From NCBI GenBank assembly GCA_033782935.1, contig JAWQEG010001420.1, positions 434,001 to 498,000 of the forward strand: 64,000 nt of DNA. The letters are read 5' to 3'. Source of the DNA: Petrolisthes cinctipes (lineage: Eukaryota; Arthropoda; Malacostraca; Decapoda; Porcellanidae). Below the pieces are notes generated by a model. It saw nothing but the letters and a program-made list of their open reading frames with translations. It was not told where the DNA came from and made no database searches. The position numbers and the translations under genes were made by a program. Shown here in pieces: positions 1 to 14,199 of the stretch (position 1 is the first letter of the stretch; every line of letters starts with the position of its first letter).

Positions 1-3000
1 TTGACTTTGGGCACCTAAAATATCGATTTTCAGCATGTTTTGAGCCTGCATCTAAGTAGGCATGTACAGATCGCTTCTGGGACCCTAAAAAATCGAATTT
101 TCGGGTGTTTCGAGTCTGAATTTGATATATAACCGGGTACAGAAGTTGCATGCACATATTGACTTTGGGCACCTAAAATATCGATTTTCTGCATGTTTTG
201 GGCCGGTATTTGAAAATATTCTAACACGGAGTAGGCATGTACAGATCGCTTCTGAGACCCCAAAAAATCGAATTTTCGGGTGTTTTGAGCCTGAATTTGG
301 GATATAAACGGGTACTGAATATGAATGCACATATCGACTTTTGGGCACCTAAAATATCGATTTTGAGCATGTTTTGGGTCTGTATCTTAAAAACATTCTA
401 ACTAGGAGTAAGCATGTACAGATCGGTTATAGGACCCAAAAATACCGAATTTTCGGGTGTTTTGACCCTCAATTTGAGATATAAACGGGTACAGAAGATG
501 CATGCACATCTCGACTTTGGACACTTAAAATATCGATTTTTAGCATGTTTTAAGCCTATATTTTGAAAACATTCTATCACTGAGTAGGCATGAACAGACC
601 GCTTCTGGGACCCAAAAATATCGAATTTTCGAGGTTTAATTTGGGATATTAACGGGTGCATATTATGCATACACATATTGACTTTGGGCACCTAAAATAT
701 CGATTTTCAGCATGTTTTGAGCCTTTATTTTGAAAACATTCTAGCACTGAGTAGGCATGTACAGATCGCTTCTGGGACCCAAAAATATCGAATTTTCTTG
801 TGTTTTGAGGTTTAATTTGGGATATATACGGGTGCAGAAGATGCCTACACATATTGACTTTGGGCACCTAAAATATCGATTTTCAGCATGTTTTGGGCAT
901 GTATCTGAGTAGGCATGTACAGATCGCTTCTGGGATCCCAAAATATCGAATTTTCGGGTGTTTGGAGCCTTAATTTGAGATATAAACGTGTAGAGAAGAT
1001 GCATGCACATATTGACTTTGGGCACCTAAAATATCGATTTTCAGCATGTTTTGGGCCTGTATTTTGAAAATACTCTAACACGGAGTGTTCTGGGACCCCA
1101 AAATATCGAATTTTCGGGTGTTTTGAGCCTGAATTTGAGATTTAAACGGGTACAGAAGATGCATGCACATATCGACTTTTGGACAGCTAAAATATCGATT
1201 TTTAGTATGTTTTGGGACTATATTTTGAAAATTTTCAAGCACTGAGTAGGCATGTACAGATCGCTTCTGGGACCCCAAAATATCTAATTTTCGGGTGTTT
1301 TGAGCCTGAATTTGAGATATAAACGGGTACAGAAGATGTATGCACATATTGACTTTGGGCAACTTAAATATCGATTTTCAGCATGTTTTGAGCCTTTATT
1401 TTGAAAACATTCTAGCACTGAGTAGGCATGTACAGATCGCTTCAGGGACCCAAAAATATCGAATTTTCGTGTGTTTTGAGGTTTAATTTGGGATATAAAC
1501 GGGTACAGAAGATGCATGCACATATTGACTTTGGGCACCTAAAATATCGATTTTCTGCATGTTTTGGGCCGGTATTTGAAAATATTCTAACACGGAGTAG
1601 GCATGTACAGATCGCTTCTTCGACCCCAAAAAATCGAATTTTCGGGTGTTTTGAGCCTGAATTTGAGATATAAACGGGTACTGAATATGCATGCACATAT
1701 CGACTTTTGGGCACCTAAAATATCGATTTTGAGCATGTTTTGGGTCTGTATCTTAAAAACATTCTAACTAGGAGTAGAAATGTACAGATCGGTTCTAGGA
1801 CCCAAAAATACCGAATATTCGGGTGTTTTGAGCCTCAATTTGAGATATAAACGGGTACAGAAGATGCATGCACATATCGACTTTGGACACTTAAAATATC
1901 GATTTTTAGCATGTTTTAAACCTATATTTTGAAAACATTCTATCTCTGAGTAGGCATGTACAGACCGCTTCTGGGACCCAAAAATATCGAATTTTCGAGG
2001 TTCAATTTGGGATATTAACGGGTGCATAATATGCATACACATATTGACTTTGGGCACCTAAAATATCGATTTTCAGCATGTTTTGGGCATGTATCTGAGT
2101 AGGCATGTACAGATCGCTTCTAGGACCCAAAAATAGCGAATTTTCGGGTGTTTTGAGCCTGAATTTGAGATATAAACGGGTACAGAATATGCGTGCACAT
2201 ATCGACTTTGGACACTTAAAATATCGATTTTTAGCATGTTTTGAGCCTATATTTTGAAAACATTCTAGCACTGAGTAGGCATGTACAGACCGCTTCTGTT
2301 ACCCAAAAATATCGAATTTTCGGGTGTTTTGAGGTTGAATTTGGGATATAAACGGGTGTAGAAGATGCATACACATATTAACTTTGGGCACCAAAAATAT
2401 CGGTTTTCAGCATGTTTTGGGCCTGTATTATGAAAACACTAACACGGAGTAGGCATTAACAGGTAGCTTCTGGAACCCCAAAATATCGAATTTTCGGGTG
2501 TTTGGAGCCTGAATTTTTAGATATAAACGGGTACAGAAGATGCATGCACGTATTGACTTTGGGCACCTAAAATATCGATTTTCAGCATGTTTTGGGCCTG
2601 TATAGATCGCTTCTGGGACCCCAAAATATCGAAATTTCTGTTGTTTGGAGCCTGAATTTGAGATATAAACGGGTACAGAAGATGCATGCACATATCGACT
2701 TTTGGGCACCTAAAATATCGATTTTGAGCATGTTTTGGGTCTGTATCTTGAAAACATTCTAACTAGGAGTAGGCATGTACAGATTGCTTCTAGGACCCAA
2801 AAATACCGAATTTTCGGGTGTTTGGAGCCTGAACTTGAGATATAAACGAGTTCAGAAGATGCATGCACATATCGACTTTTGGGCACGAAAAATATCGATT
2901 TTCTGTATGTTTTGGGTCTGTATTTTTAAAATACTCGAACACGGGGTAGGCATGTACAGATCGCTTTTGGGACCCCAAAATATCGAATTTTCGTGTGTTT

Positions 3001-4411
3001 TGGGCCTGAATTTGAGATATTGACTTTGGGCACCTAAAATATCGATTTTTAGCATGTTTTGGGCCTATATTTTGAAAATATTCTAGCACTGATTATGCAT
3101 GTACAGATCGCTTCTGGGACCCTAAAATATCGAATTTTCGGGTATTTTGAGCCTCAATTTGAGATATAAACGTGTACAGAAGATGCATGCACATATTGAC
3201 TTTGGGCACCTAAAATATCGATTTTCAGCATGTTTTGGGCCTGTATTTTGAAAATACTCTAACACGGAGTAGGCATGTACAGATTGCTTCTGGGACCCCA
3301 AAATATCGAATTTTCGGGTGTTTTGAGCCTGAATTTGAGATATAAACGGGTACAGATAATGCATGCACATATCGACTTTTGACAGCTAAAACATCGATTT
3401 TTAGTATGTTTTGAGCCTATATTTTGAAAATTTTCTAGCACTGAGTAGGCATGTACAGATCGCTTCCGTGACCCCAAAATATCTAATTTTCGGATGTTTT
3501 GAGCCTGAATTTGAGAAATAAACGGGTACAGAAGATGCATGCACATATTGACTTTGGGCACCTAAAATATCAATTTTCAGCATGTTTTGAGCCTATATTT
3601 TGAAAACATTCTAGCACTGAGTAGGCATGTACAGATCGCTTCTGGGACCCAAAAATATCGAATTTTCGTGTGTTTTGAGGTTTAATTTGGGATATATACG
3701 GGTGCAGAAGATGCATACACATATTGACTTTGGGCACCTAAAATATCGATTTTCAGCATGTTTTGGGCCTGTATCTGAGTAGGCATGTACAGATCGCTTC
3801 TGGGATCCCAAAATATCGAATTTTCGGTTGTTTTGGAGCCTGAATTTGAGATATAAACGTGTACAGAAGATGCATGCACATATTGACTTTGGGCACCTAA
3901 AATATCGATTTTCAGCATGTTTTGGGCCTGTAATTTGAAAATACTCTAACACGGAGTAGGCATGTACAGATTGCTTCTGGGACCCCAAAATATCGAATTT
4001 TCGTGTGTTTTGAGCCTGAATTTGAGATTTAAACGGGTACAGAAGATGCATGCACATATCGACTTTTGGACAGCTAAAATATCGATTTTTAGTATGTTTT
4101 GGGCCTATATTCTGAAAATGTTCAAGCACTGAGTAGGCATGTACAGATCGCTTCCGTGACCCCAAAATATCTAATTTTCGGGTGTTTTGAGCCTGAATTT
4201 GAGATATAAACGGGTACAGAAGATGCATGCACATATTGACTTTGGGCACCTAAAATATCGATTTTCAGCATGTTTTGAGCCTTTATTTTGAAAACATTCT
4301 AGCACTGAGTAGGCGTGTACAGATCGCTTCAGGGACCCAAAATTATAGAATTTTCGTGTGTTTTGAGGTTTAATTTGGGATATAAACGGGTGCAGAAGAT
4401 GCATACCCATA
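1..4411 (+). repeat. Higher-order repeat of 26 monomers, copy 1
   Basis: The order of monomer subtypes and lengths in 1-4411 repeats from 4412 at a constant offset of 4,411 bp. I counted 26 monomer starts in this unit. Positions 1-2904 match 4412-7315 with no difference in any stretch I compared, and the predicted peptides of both stretches are identical. The remainder, 2905-4411, matches more loosely. Inside the unit a smaller duplication is visible: the monomers starting at 159 and 1525 share the rare GGGCCGGTATTTG variant and are followed by the same length series (175, 177, 167). Confidence 0.9.
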
Positions 4412-7400
4412 TTGACTTTGGGCACCTAAAATATCGATTTTCAGCATGTTTTGAGCCTGCATCTAAGTAGGCATGTACAGATCGCTTCTGGGACCCTAAA
4501 AAATCGAATTTTCGGGTGTTTCGAGTCTGAATTTGATATATAACCGGGTACAGAAGTTGCATGCACATATTGACTTTGGGCACCTAAAATATCGATTTTC
4601 TGCATGTTTTGGGCCGGTATTTGAAAATATTCTAACACGGAGTAGGCATGTACAGATCGCTTCTGAGACCCCAAAAAATCGAATTTTCGGGTGTTTTGAG
4701 CCTGAATTTGGGATATAAACGGGTACTGAATATGAATGCACATATCGACTTTTGGGCACCTAAAATATCGATTTTGAGCATGTTTTGGGTCTGTATCTTA
4801 AAAACATTCTAACTAGGAGTAAGCATGTACAGATCGGTTATAGGACCCAAAAATACCGAATTTTCGGGTGTTTTGACCCTCAATTTGAGATATAAACGGG
4901 TACAGAAGATGCATGCACATCTCGACTTTGGACACTTAAAATATCGATTTTTAGCATGTTTTAAGCCTATATTTTGAAAACATTCTATCACTGAGTAGGC
5001 ATGAACAGACCGCTTCTGGGACCCAAAAATATCGAATTTTCGAGGTTTAATTTGGGATATTAACGGGTGCATATTATGCATACACATATTGACTTTGGGC
5101 ACCTAAAATATCGATTTTCAGCATGTTTTGAGCCTTTATTTTGAAAACATTCTAGCACTGAGTAGGCATGTACAGATCGCTTCTGGGACCCAAAAATATC
5201 GAATTTTCTTGTGTTTTGAGGTTTAATTTGGGATATATACGGGTGCAGAAGATGCCTACACATATTGACTTTGGGCACCTAAAATATCGATTTTCAGCAT
5301 GTTTTGGGCATGTATCTGAGTAGGCATGTACAGATCGCTTCTGGGATCCCAAAATATCGAATTTTCGGGTGTTTGGAGCCTTAATTTGAGATATAAACGT
5401 GTAGAGAAGATGCATGCACATATTGACTTTGGGCACCTAAAATATCGATTTTCAGCATGTTTTGGGCCTGTATTTTGAAAATACTCTAACACGGAGTGTT
5501 CTGGGACCCCAAAATATCGAATTTTCGGGTGTTTTGAGCCTGAATTTGAGATTTAAACGGGTACAGAAGATGCATGCACATATCGACTTTTGGACAGCTA
5601 AAATATCGATTTTTAGTATGTTTTGGGACTATATTTTGAAAATTTTCAAGCACTGAGTAGGCATGTACAGATCGCTTCTGGGACCCCAAAATATCTAATT
5701 TTCGGGTGTTTTGAGCCTGAATTTGAGATATAAACGGGTACAGAAGATGTATGCACATATTGACTTTGGGCAACTTAAATATCGATTTTCAGCATGTTTT
5801 GAGCCTTTATTTTGAAAACATTCTAGCACTGAGTAGGCATGTACAGATCGCTTCAGGGACCCAAAAATATCGAATTTTCGTGTGTTTTGAGGTTTAATTT
5901 GGGATATAAACGGGTACAGAAGATGCATGCACATATTGACTTTGGGCACCTAAAATATCGATTTTCTGCATGTTTTGGGCCGGTATTTGAAAATATTCTA
6001 ACACGGAGTAGGCATGTACAGATCGCTTCTTCGACCCCAAAAAATCGAATTTTCGGGTGTTTTGAGCCTGAATTTGAGATATAAACGGGTACTGAATATG
6101 CATGCACATATCGACTTTTGGGCACCTAAAATATCGATTTTGAGCATGTTTTGGGTCTGTATCTTAAAAACATTCTAACTAGGAGTAGAAATGTACAGAT
6201 CGGTTCTAGGACCCAAAAATACCGAATATTCGGGTGTTTTGAGCCTCAATTTGAGATATAAACGGGTACAGAAGATGCATGCACATATCGACTTTGGACA
6301 CTTAAAATATCGATTTTTAGCATGTTTTAAACCTATATTTTGAAAACATTCTATCTCTGAGTAGGCATGTACAGACCGCTTCTGGGACCCAAAAATATCG
6401 AATTTTCGAGGTTCAATTTGGGATATTAACGGGTGCATAATATGCATACACATATTGACTTTGGGCACCTAAAATATCGATTTTCAGCATGTTTTGGGCA
6501 TGTATCTGAGTAGGCATGTACAGATCGCTTCTAGGACCCAAAAATAGCGAATTTTCGGGTGTTTTGAGCCTGAATTTGAGATATAAACGGGTACAGAATA
6601 TGCGTGCACATATCGACTTTGGACACTTAAAATATCGATTTTTAGCATGTTTTGAGCCTATATTTTGAAAACATTCTAGCACTGAGTAGGCATGTACAGA
6701 CCGCTTCTGTTACCCAAAAATATCGAATTTTCGGGTGTTTTGAGGTTGAATTTGGGATATAAACGGGTGTAGAAGATGCATACACATATTAACTTTGGGC
6801 ACCAAAAATATCGGTTTTCAGCATGTTTTGGGCCTGTATTATGAAAACACTAACACGGAGTAGGCATTAACAGGTAGCTTCTGGAACCCCAAAATATCGA
6901 ATTTTCGGGTGTTTGGAGCCTGAATTTTTAGATATAAACGGGTACAGAAGATGCATGCACGTATTGACTTTGGGCACCTAAAATATCGATTTTCAGCATG
7001 TTTTGGGCCTGTATAGATCGCTTCTGGGACCCCAAAATATCGAAATTTCTGTTGTTTGGAGCCTGAATTTGAGATATAAACGGGTACAGAAGATGCATGC
7101 ACATATCGACTTTTGGGCACCTAAAATATCGATTTTGAGCATGTTTTGGGTCTGTATCTTGAAAACATTCTAACTAGGAGTAGGCATGTACAGATTGCTT
7201 CTAGGACCCAAAAATACCGAATTTTCGGGTGTTTGGAGCCTGAACTTGAGATATAAACGAGTTCAGAAGATGCATGCACATATCGACTTTTGGGCACGAA
7301 AAATATCGATTTTCTCTTTGTTTTAGGCCTGTATTTTGAAAATACTCTAACACGGGGTAGGTATGTACAAATCGCTTCTGGGACCCCAAATTATCGAATT

Positions 7401-8806
7401 TTCGGGTGTTTTGGGCCTGAATTTGAGATATCGACTTTGGGCACCTAATATATCGATTTTTAGCATGTTTTGGGCCTATATTTTGAAAATATTCTAGCAC
7501 TGAGTATGCATGTACAGATCGCTTCTGGGACCCTAAAATATCGAATTTTCGGGTATTTTGAGCCTGAATTTGAGATATAAACGTGTACAGAAGATGCATT
7601 CACATATTGACTTTGGGCACCTAAAATATCGATTTTCAGCATGTTTTGGGCCTGTATTTTGAAAATACTCTAACACGAAGTAGGCATGTACAGATTGCTT
7701 CTGGGACCCCAAAATATCGAATTTTCGGGTGTTTTGAGCCTGAATTTGAGATATAAACGGGTACAGAAGATGCATGCACATATCGACTTTTGGACAGCTA
7801 AAACATCGATTTTTAGTATGTTTTGGGCCTATATTTTGAAAATTTTCTAGCACTGAGTAGGCATGTACAGATCGCTTCCGTGACCCCAAAATATCTAAAT
7901 TTCGGATGTTTTGAGCCTGAATTTGAGAAATAAACGGGTACAGATGATGCATGCACATATTGACTTTGGGCACCTAAAATATCGATTTTCAGCATGTTTT
8001 GAGCCTTTATTTTGAAAACATTCTAGCACTGAGTAGGCATGTACAGATCGCTTCTGGGACCCAAAAATATCGAATTTTCTTGTGTTTTGAGGTTTAATTT
8101 GGGATATATACGGGTGCAGAAGATGCATACACATATTGACTTTGGGCACCTAAAATATCGATTTTCAGCATGTTTTGGGCATGTATCTGAGTAGGCATGT
8201 ACAGATCGCTTCTGGGATCCCAAAATATCGAATTTTAGGGTGTTTGGAGCCTGAATTTGAGATATAAACGTGTACAGAAGATGCATGCACATATTGACTT
8301 TGGGCACCTAAAATATCGATTTTCAGCATGTTTTGGGCCTGTATTTTGAAAATACTCTAACACGGAGTGTTCTGGGACCCCAAAATATCGAATTTTCGGG
8401 TGTTTTGAGCCTGAATTTGAGATTTAAACGGGTACAGAAGATGCATGCACATATCGACTTTTGGACAGCTAAAATATCGATTTTTAGTATGTTTTGGGAC
8501 TATATTTTGAACATTTTCAAGCACGGAGTAGGCATGTACAGATCGCTTCCGTGACCCCAAAATATCTAATTTTCGGGTGTTTTGAGCCTAAATTTGAGAT
8601 ATAAACGGGTACAGAAGATGCATGCACATATTGACTTTGGGCACCTAAAATATCGATTTTCAGCATGTTTTGAGCCTTTATTTTGAAAACATTCTAGCAC
8701 TGAGTAGGCATGTACAGATCGCTTCTGGGACCCAAAATTATCGAATTTTCGTGTGTTTTGAGGTTTAATTTGGGATATAAACGGGTGCAGAAGATGCATA
8801 CACATA
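4412..8806 (+). repeat. Higher-order repeat, copy 2
   Basis: This is the second copy of the 4.4-kb unit. The first 2.9 kb (to 7315) is indistinguishable from copy 1. At 7316 the match breaks abruptly (TTCTCTTTG against TTCTGTATG) and continues with scattered substitutions and small indels, so the offset drifts to 4,412. The sharp change in identity suggests gene conversion, a recent unequal exchange, or an assembly duplication covering only part of the unit. Confidence 0.88.
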
Positions 8807-9869
8807 ATGACTTTGGGCACCTAAGATATCGATTTTCAGCATGTTTTGGGCCTGCATCTAAGTAGGCATGTACAGATCGCTTCTGGGACCCTAAAATATC
8901 GAATTTTCGGGTGTTTCGAGCCTGAATTTGATATATAAACGGGTACAGAAGATACATGCACATATTGACTTTGGGCACCTAAAATATCGATTTTCTGCAT
9001 GTTTTGGGCCGGTATTTGAAAATATTCTAACACGGAGTAGGCATGTACAGATCGCTTCTGAGACCCCCAAAAATCGAATTTTCGGGTGTTTTGAGACTGA
9101 ATTTGAGATATAAACGGGTACTGAATATGCATGCACATATCGACTTTTGGGCACCTGAAATATCGATTTTGAGCATGTTTTGGGTCTGTATCTTAAAAAT
9201 ATTCTAACTAGGAGTAGGCATGTACAGATCGGTTCTAGGACCCAAAAATACCGAATTTTAGGGTGTTTTGAGCCTCAATTTGAGATATAAATGGATACAG
9301 AAGATGCATGCACATCTCGACTTTGGACACTTAAAATATCGATTTTTAGCATGTTTTGAGCCTATATTTTGAAAACATTCTATCACTGAGTAGGCATATA
9401 CAGACCGCTTCTGGGACTCAAAAATATCGAATTTTCGAGGTTCAATTTGGGATATTAACGGGTGCATAAGATGCATACACATTTTGAGTTTGGGCACCTC
9501 AAATATCGATTTTCAGCATGTTTTGGGCCTGTATCTGAGTAGGCATGTACCGATCGTTTCTAGGACCCAAAAATAGCGAATTTTCGGGTGTTTTGAGCCT
9601 GAATTTGAGATATAAACGGGTGTAGAAGATGCATACACATATTGACTTTGGGCACCAAAAATATCGATTTTCAGCATGTTTTGGGCCTGTATTATGAAAA
9701 CACTAACTCGGAGTAGGCATGTACAGATCGCTTCTATAACCCCAAAATATCGAATTTTCGGGTGTTTGGAGCCTGAATTTGAGATATAAACGGGAACAGA
9801 AGATGCATGCACGTATTGACTTTGGGCACCTAAAATATCGATTTTCAGCCTGTTTTGGGCCTGTATAGG
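8807..9869 (+). repeat. Higher-order repeat, copy 3 (rearranged, partial)
   Basis: From 8807 the subtype order follows copy 1 (offset about 8,806) but with more substitutions. It is internally shortened. The segment corresponding to roughly 670-2049 of copy 1 is missing near 9,489, and a further monomer is missing near 9,620. It then grades into the next module. The end at 9869 is set where the later 4,366-bp duplication begins and is approximate. Confidence 0.6.
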
Positions 9870-12800
9870 TCGCTTCTGGGACCCCCAAATATCGAAATTT
9901 CGGGTTTTTGGAGCCTGAATTTGAGATATAAACTGGTACAGAAGATGCATGCACATATCGACATTTGGACAGCTAAAACATCGATTTTTAGTATGTTTTG
10001 GGCCTATATTTTGAAAATTTTCTAGCACTGAGTAGGCATGTACATATCGCTTCCGTGACCCCAAAATATCTAATTTTCGGGTGTTTTGAGCCTGAATTTG
10101 AGATATAAACGGGTACGGAAGATGCATTCACATATTGACTTTGGGCACCTAAAATGTTGATTTTCAGCATGTTTTGAGCCTTTATTTTGAAAACATTCTA
10201 GCACTGAGTAGGCATGTACAGATCACTTCTGGGACCCAAAAATATCGAATTTTCGTGTGTTTTGAGGTTTAATTTGGGATATAAACGGGTGCAGAAGATG
10301 CATACACATATTGACTTTGGGCACCTAAAATATCGATTTTCAGCATGTTTTGGGCCTGTATCTGAGTAGGCATGTACAGATCGCTTCTGGGACACCAAAA
10401 TATCGAATTTTCGGATTTTTGGAGACTGAATTTGAGATATAAACGGGTTCAGAAGATGCATGCACATATCGACTTTTGGGCACCTAAAATATCGATTTTG
10501 AGCATATTTTGGGTCTGTATCTTAAAAACATTCTAACTAGGAGTAAGCATGTACAGATCGGTTCTAGGACCCAAAAATACCGAATTTTCGGGTGTTTTGA
10601 GCCTCAATTTGAGATATAAACGGGTACAGAAGATGCATGCACATCTCGACTTTGGACACTTAAAATATCGATTTTTAGCATATTTTGAGCCTATATTTTG
10701 AAAACATTCTATCACTGAGTAGGCATGTACATACCGCTTCTGGGACCCAAAAATATCGAATTTTCGACGTTCAATTTGGGATATTAACGGGTGCATAAGA
10801 TGCATACACATATTGACTTTGGGCACCTCAAATATCGATTTTCAGCATGTTTTGGGCCTGTGTCTGAGTAGGCATGTACAGATCGCTTCTAGGACTCAAA
10901 AATAGCGAATTTTCGGGTGTTTTTAGCCTGAATTTGAGAAATAAACGGGTACAGAAGATGCCTGCACGTATTGACTTTGGGCACCTATAACATCGATTTT
11001 CAGCATGTTTTGAGCCTTTATTTTGAAAACATTCTAGCACTGAGTAGGCATGTACAGATCGCTTCTGGGACCCAAAAATATCGAATTTTCGTTTGTTTTG
11101 AGTTTTAATTTGGGATATATACGGGTGCAGAAGATGCATACACATATTGACTTTGGGCACCTAAAATATCGATTTTGAGCATGTTTTGGGCCTGCATCTA
11201 AGTAGGCATGTACAGACCGCTTCTGTTACCCAAAAATATCGAATTTTCGGGTGTTTTGAGGTTGAATTTGGGATATAAACGGGTGTAGATGATGCATACA
11301 CATATTAACTTTGGGCACCAAAAATATCGATTTTCAGCATGTTTTGGGCCTGTATTTTGAAAACACTAACACAGACTAGGCTTGTACATATCGCTTCTGG
11401 AACCTCAAAATATCGAATTTTCGGGTGTTTGGAGCCTGAATTTGAGATATAAACGGGTACAGAAGATGCATGCACGTATTGACTTTTGGGCACCTAAAAT
11501 ATCGATTTTGAGCATGGTTTGGGTCCGTATCTTGAAAACATTCTAACTAGGAGTATACATGTACAGATTGCTTCTGGGACCCCAAAATATCGAATTTTCG
11601 GGTGTTTTGGGCCTGAATTTGAGATATAAACGTGTACAGAAGATGCATGCACATATTGACTTTGGGCACCTAAAATATCGATTTTCAGCATGTTTTGGGC
11701 CTGTATTTTGAAAATACTCTAACACGGAGTAGGCATGTACAGATTGCTTCTGGGACCCCAAAATATCGAATTTTCGGGTGTTTTGAGCCTGAATTTGAGA
11801 TATAAACGGGTACAGAAGATGCATGCACATATCGACTTTTGGACATCTAAAACATCGATTTTTATTATGTTTAGGGCCTATATTTTGAAAATTTTCTAGC
11901 ACCGAGTAGGCATGTACAGATCGCTTCCGTGACCCCAAAATATCTAAATTTCGGATGTTTTGAGCCTGAATTTGAGAAATAAACGGGTACAGAAGATGCA
12001 TGCACATATTGACTTCGGGAATCTAAAATATCGATTTTCAGCATGTTTTGAGTCTTTATTTTGAAAACATTCTAGCACTGAATAGGCATGTACAGATCGC
12101 TTCTGGGACCCAAAAATATCGAATTTTCGTGTGTTTTAAGGTTTAATTTGGGATATATACGGGCGCAGAAGATGCATGCACATATTGACTTTGGGCACCT
12201 AAAATATCGATTTTCAGCATGTTTTGGGCCTGTATCTGAGTAGGCATGTACAGATCGCTTCTGGGATCCCAAAATATCAAATTTTCGGGTGTTTGGAGCC
12301 TGAATTTGAGATATAAACGTGTACAGAAGATACATACATGCACATATTGACTTTGGGCACCTAAAATATCGATTTTCAGCATGTTATGGGCCTCTATATT
12401 GCAAATACTCTAACACGAAGTAGGCATGTACGGATCGCTTCTGGGTCCCCAAAATATCGAATTTTCGGGTGTTTGGAGCCTGAATTTGAGATATAAACGG
12501 GTACAGAAAATGCATGCACATCTCGACTTTGGACACTTAAAATATCGATTATTAGCATGTTTTGAGCCTATATTTTGAAAACATTCTAGCACTGAGTAGG
12601 CATGTACAGATCGCTTCTGGGACCACAAAATATCGAATTTTCGGGTGTTTTGGGCCTGAATCTGAGATATCGACTTTGGGCACCTATAATATCGATTTTT
12701 AGCATGTTTTGGGCCTATATTTTGAAAATATTCTAGCACTGAGTAGGCATGTACAGATCGCTTCTGGGACCCCAAAATATCGAATTTTCGGGTATTTTAA

Positions 12801-14199
12801 ACCTGAATTTGAGATATAAACGTGTACAGAAGATGCATGCACATATTGACTTTTGGACAGCTAAAATATCGATTTTTAGTGTGTTTTGGGCCTATATCTT
12901 GAAAATTTTCTAGCACTGAGTAGGCATGTAGAGATCGCTTCCGTGACCCCAAAATATCTAATTTTTGGGTGTTTTGAGCCTGAATTTGAGATATAAACGG
13001 GTACAGAAGATGCATGCACATATTGACTTTGGGCACCTAAAATGTCGATTTTCAGCATGTTTTGAGCCTATATTTTGAAAACATTCTAGCACTGAGTAGG
13101 CATGTACAGATCGCTTCTGGGACCCAAAAATATCGAATTTTCGGGTGTTTTGAGGTATAATTTGGGATATAAACGGGTGCAGAAAATGCATACACATATT
13201 GACTTTGGGCACCTTAAATATCGATTTTCAGCATGTTTTGGGCCTGGATTTTGAAAGTACTCTAACACAGAGTAGGCATGTACAGATCGCTTCTGGGACC
13301 CAAAAATATCGAATTTTCGGGTGTTTTGGGCCTGAATTTAAGATATAAACAGGTACTGAACATGCATGCACATATCGACTTTTAGGCACCTAAAATATCG
13401 ATTTTGAGCATGTTTTGGGTCTGTATCTTGAAAACATTCTAACTAGGAGTATGCATGTACAGAATGTTTCTAGGACCCAAAAATACCGAATTTTCGGGTG
13501 TTTTGAGCCTGAATTTGAGATATAAACTGGTACAGAAGATGCATGCACATATCGAGTTTGGACACTTAAAATATCGATTTTAGCATGTTTTGAGCCTTTA
13601 TTTTGAAAACATTCTAGCACTGAGTAGGCATGTACAGATCGCTTCTGGGACCAAAAAATATCGAATTTTCGGGTGTTTTGAGGTTGAATTTGAGATATAA
13701 ACGAGTGCAGAAAATGCATACCCATATTGACTTTGGGCACCTAAAATATCGATTTTCAGCATGTTTTGGGCCTGTATCTGAGTAGGCATATACAGATCGC
13801 TTCTGGGACCCAAAAATATCGAATTTTCGAATGATTTGAGGTTGTATTTGGGATATAAACGGGTGCAGTAGATGCATACACATATTGACTTTGGTCACCT
13901 AAAATATCGATTTTCAGTATGTTTTGAGCCTGTATTTTGAAAATACTCTAAAACGGAGTAGGCAATTACAGATCGCTTCTGGGACCCCGAAATATCGAAT
14001 TTTCGGGTGTTTGGAACCTGAATTTGAGATATAAACGGGTACAGAAGATACATCCACATATCGACTTTTGGGCACCTAAAAGATCGATTTTCAGTATGTT
14101 TTGGATCTGTATATTGAAAAAACTCTAACTAGGAGTAGACATGTACAGATCGCTTCTAGGACCCAGAAATACCGAATTTTCGGGTGTTTTGGGCCTGAA
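9870..14199 (+). repeat. About 4.4-kb satellite module, copy 1
   Basis: Sequence from 9870 recurs from about 14,236 at an offset of 4,366 bp (for example the monomers near 10,198, 10,533 and 10,828 match those near 14,564, 14,899 and 15,194). After about 11.8 kb the offset falls to about 4,012-4,016, because copy 2 lacks roughly two monomers. Towards the end the offset rises to 4,513. The copy ends at the palindromic scar centred on 14,199/14,200. The rare landmark TTTATTATGTTTAGGGCC occurs in both copies, near 11,860 and 15,876. Confidence 0.75.
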
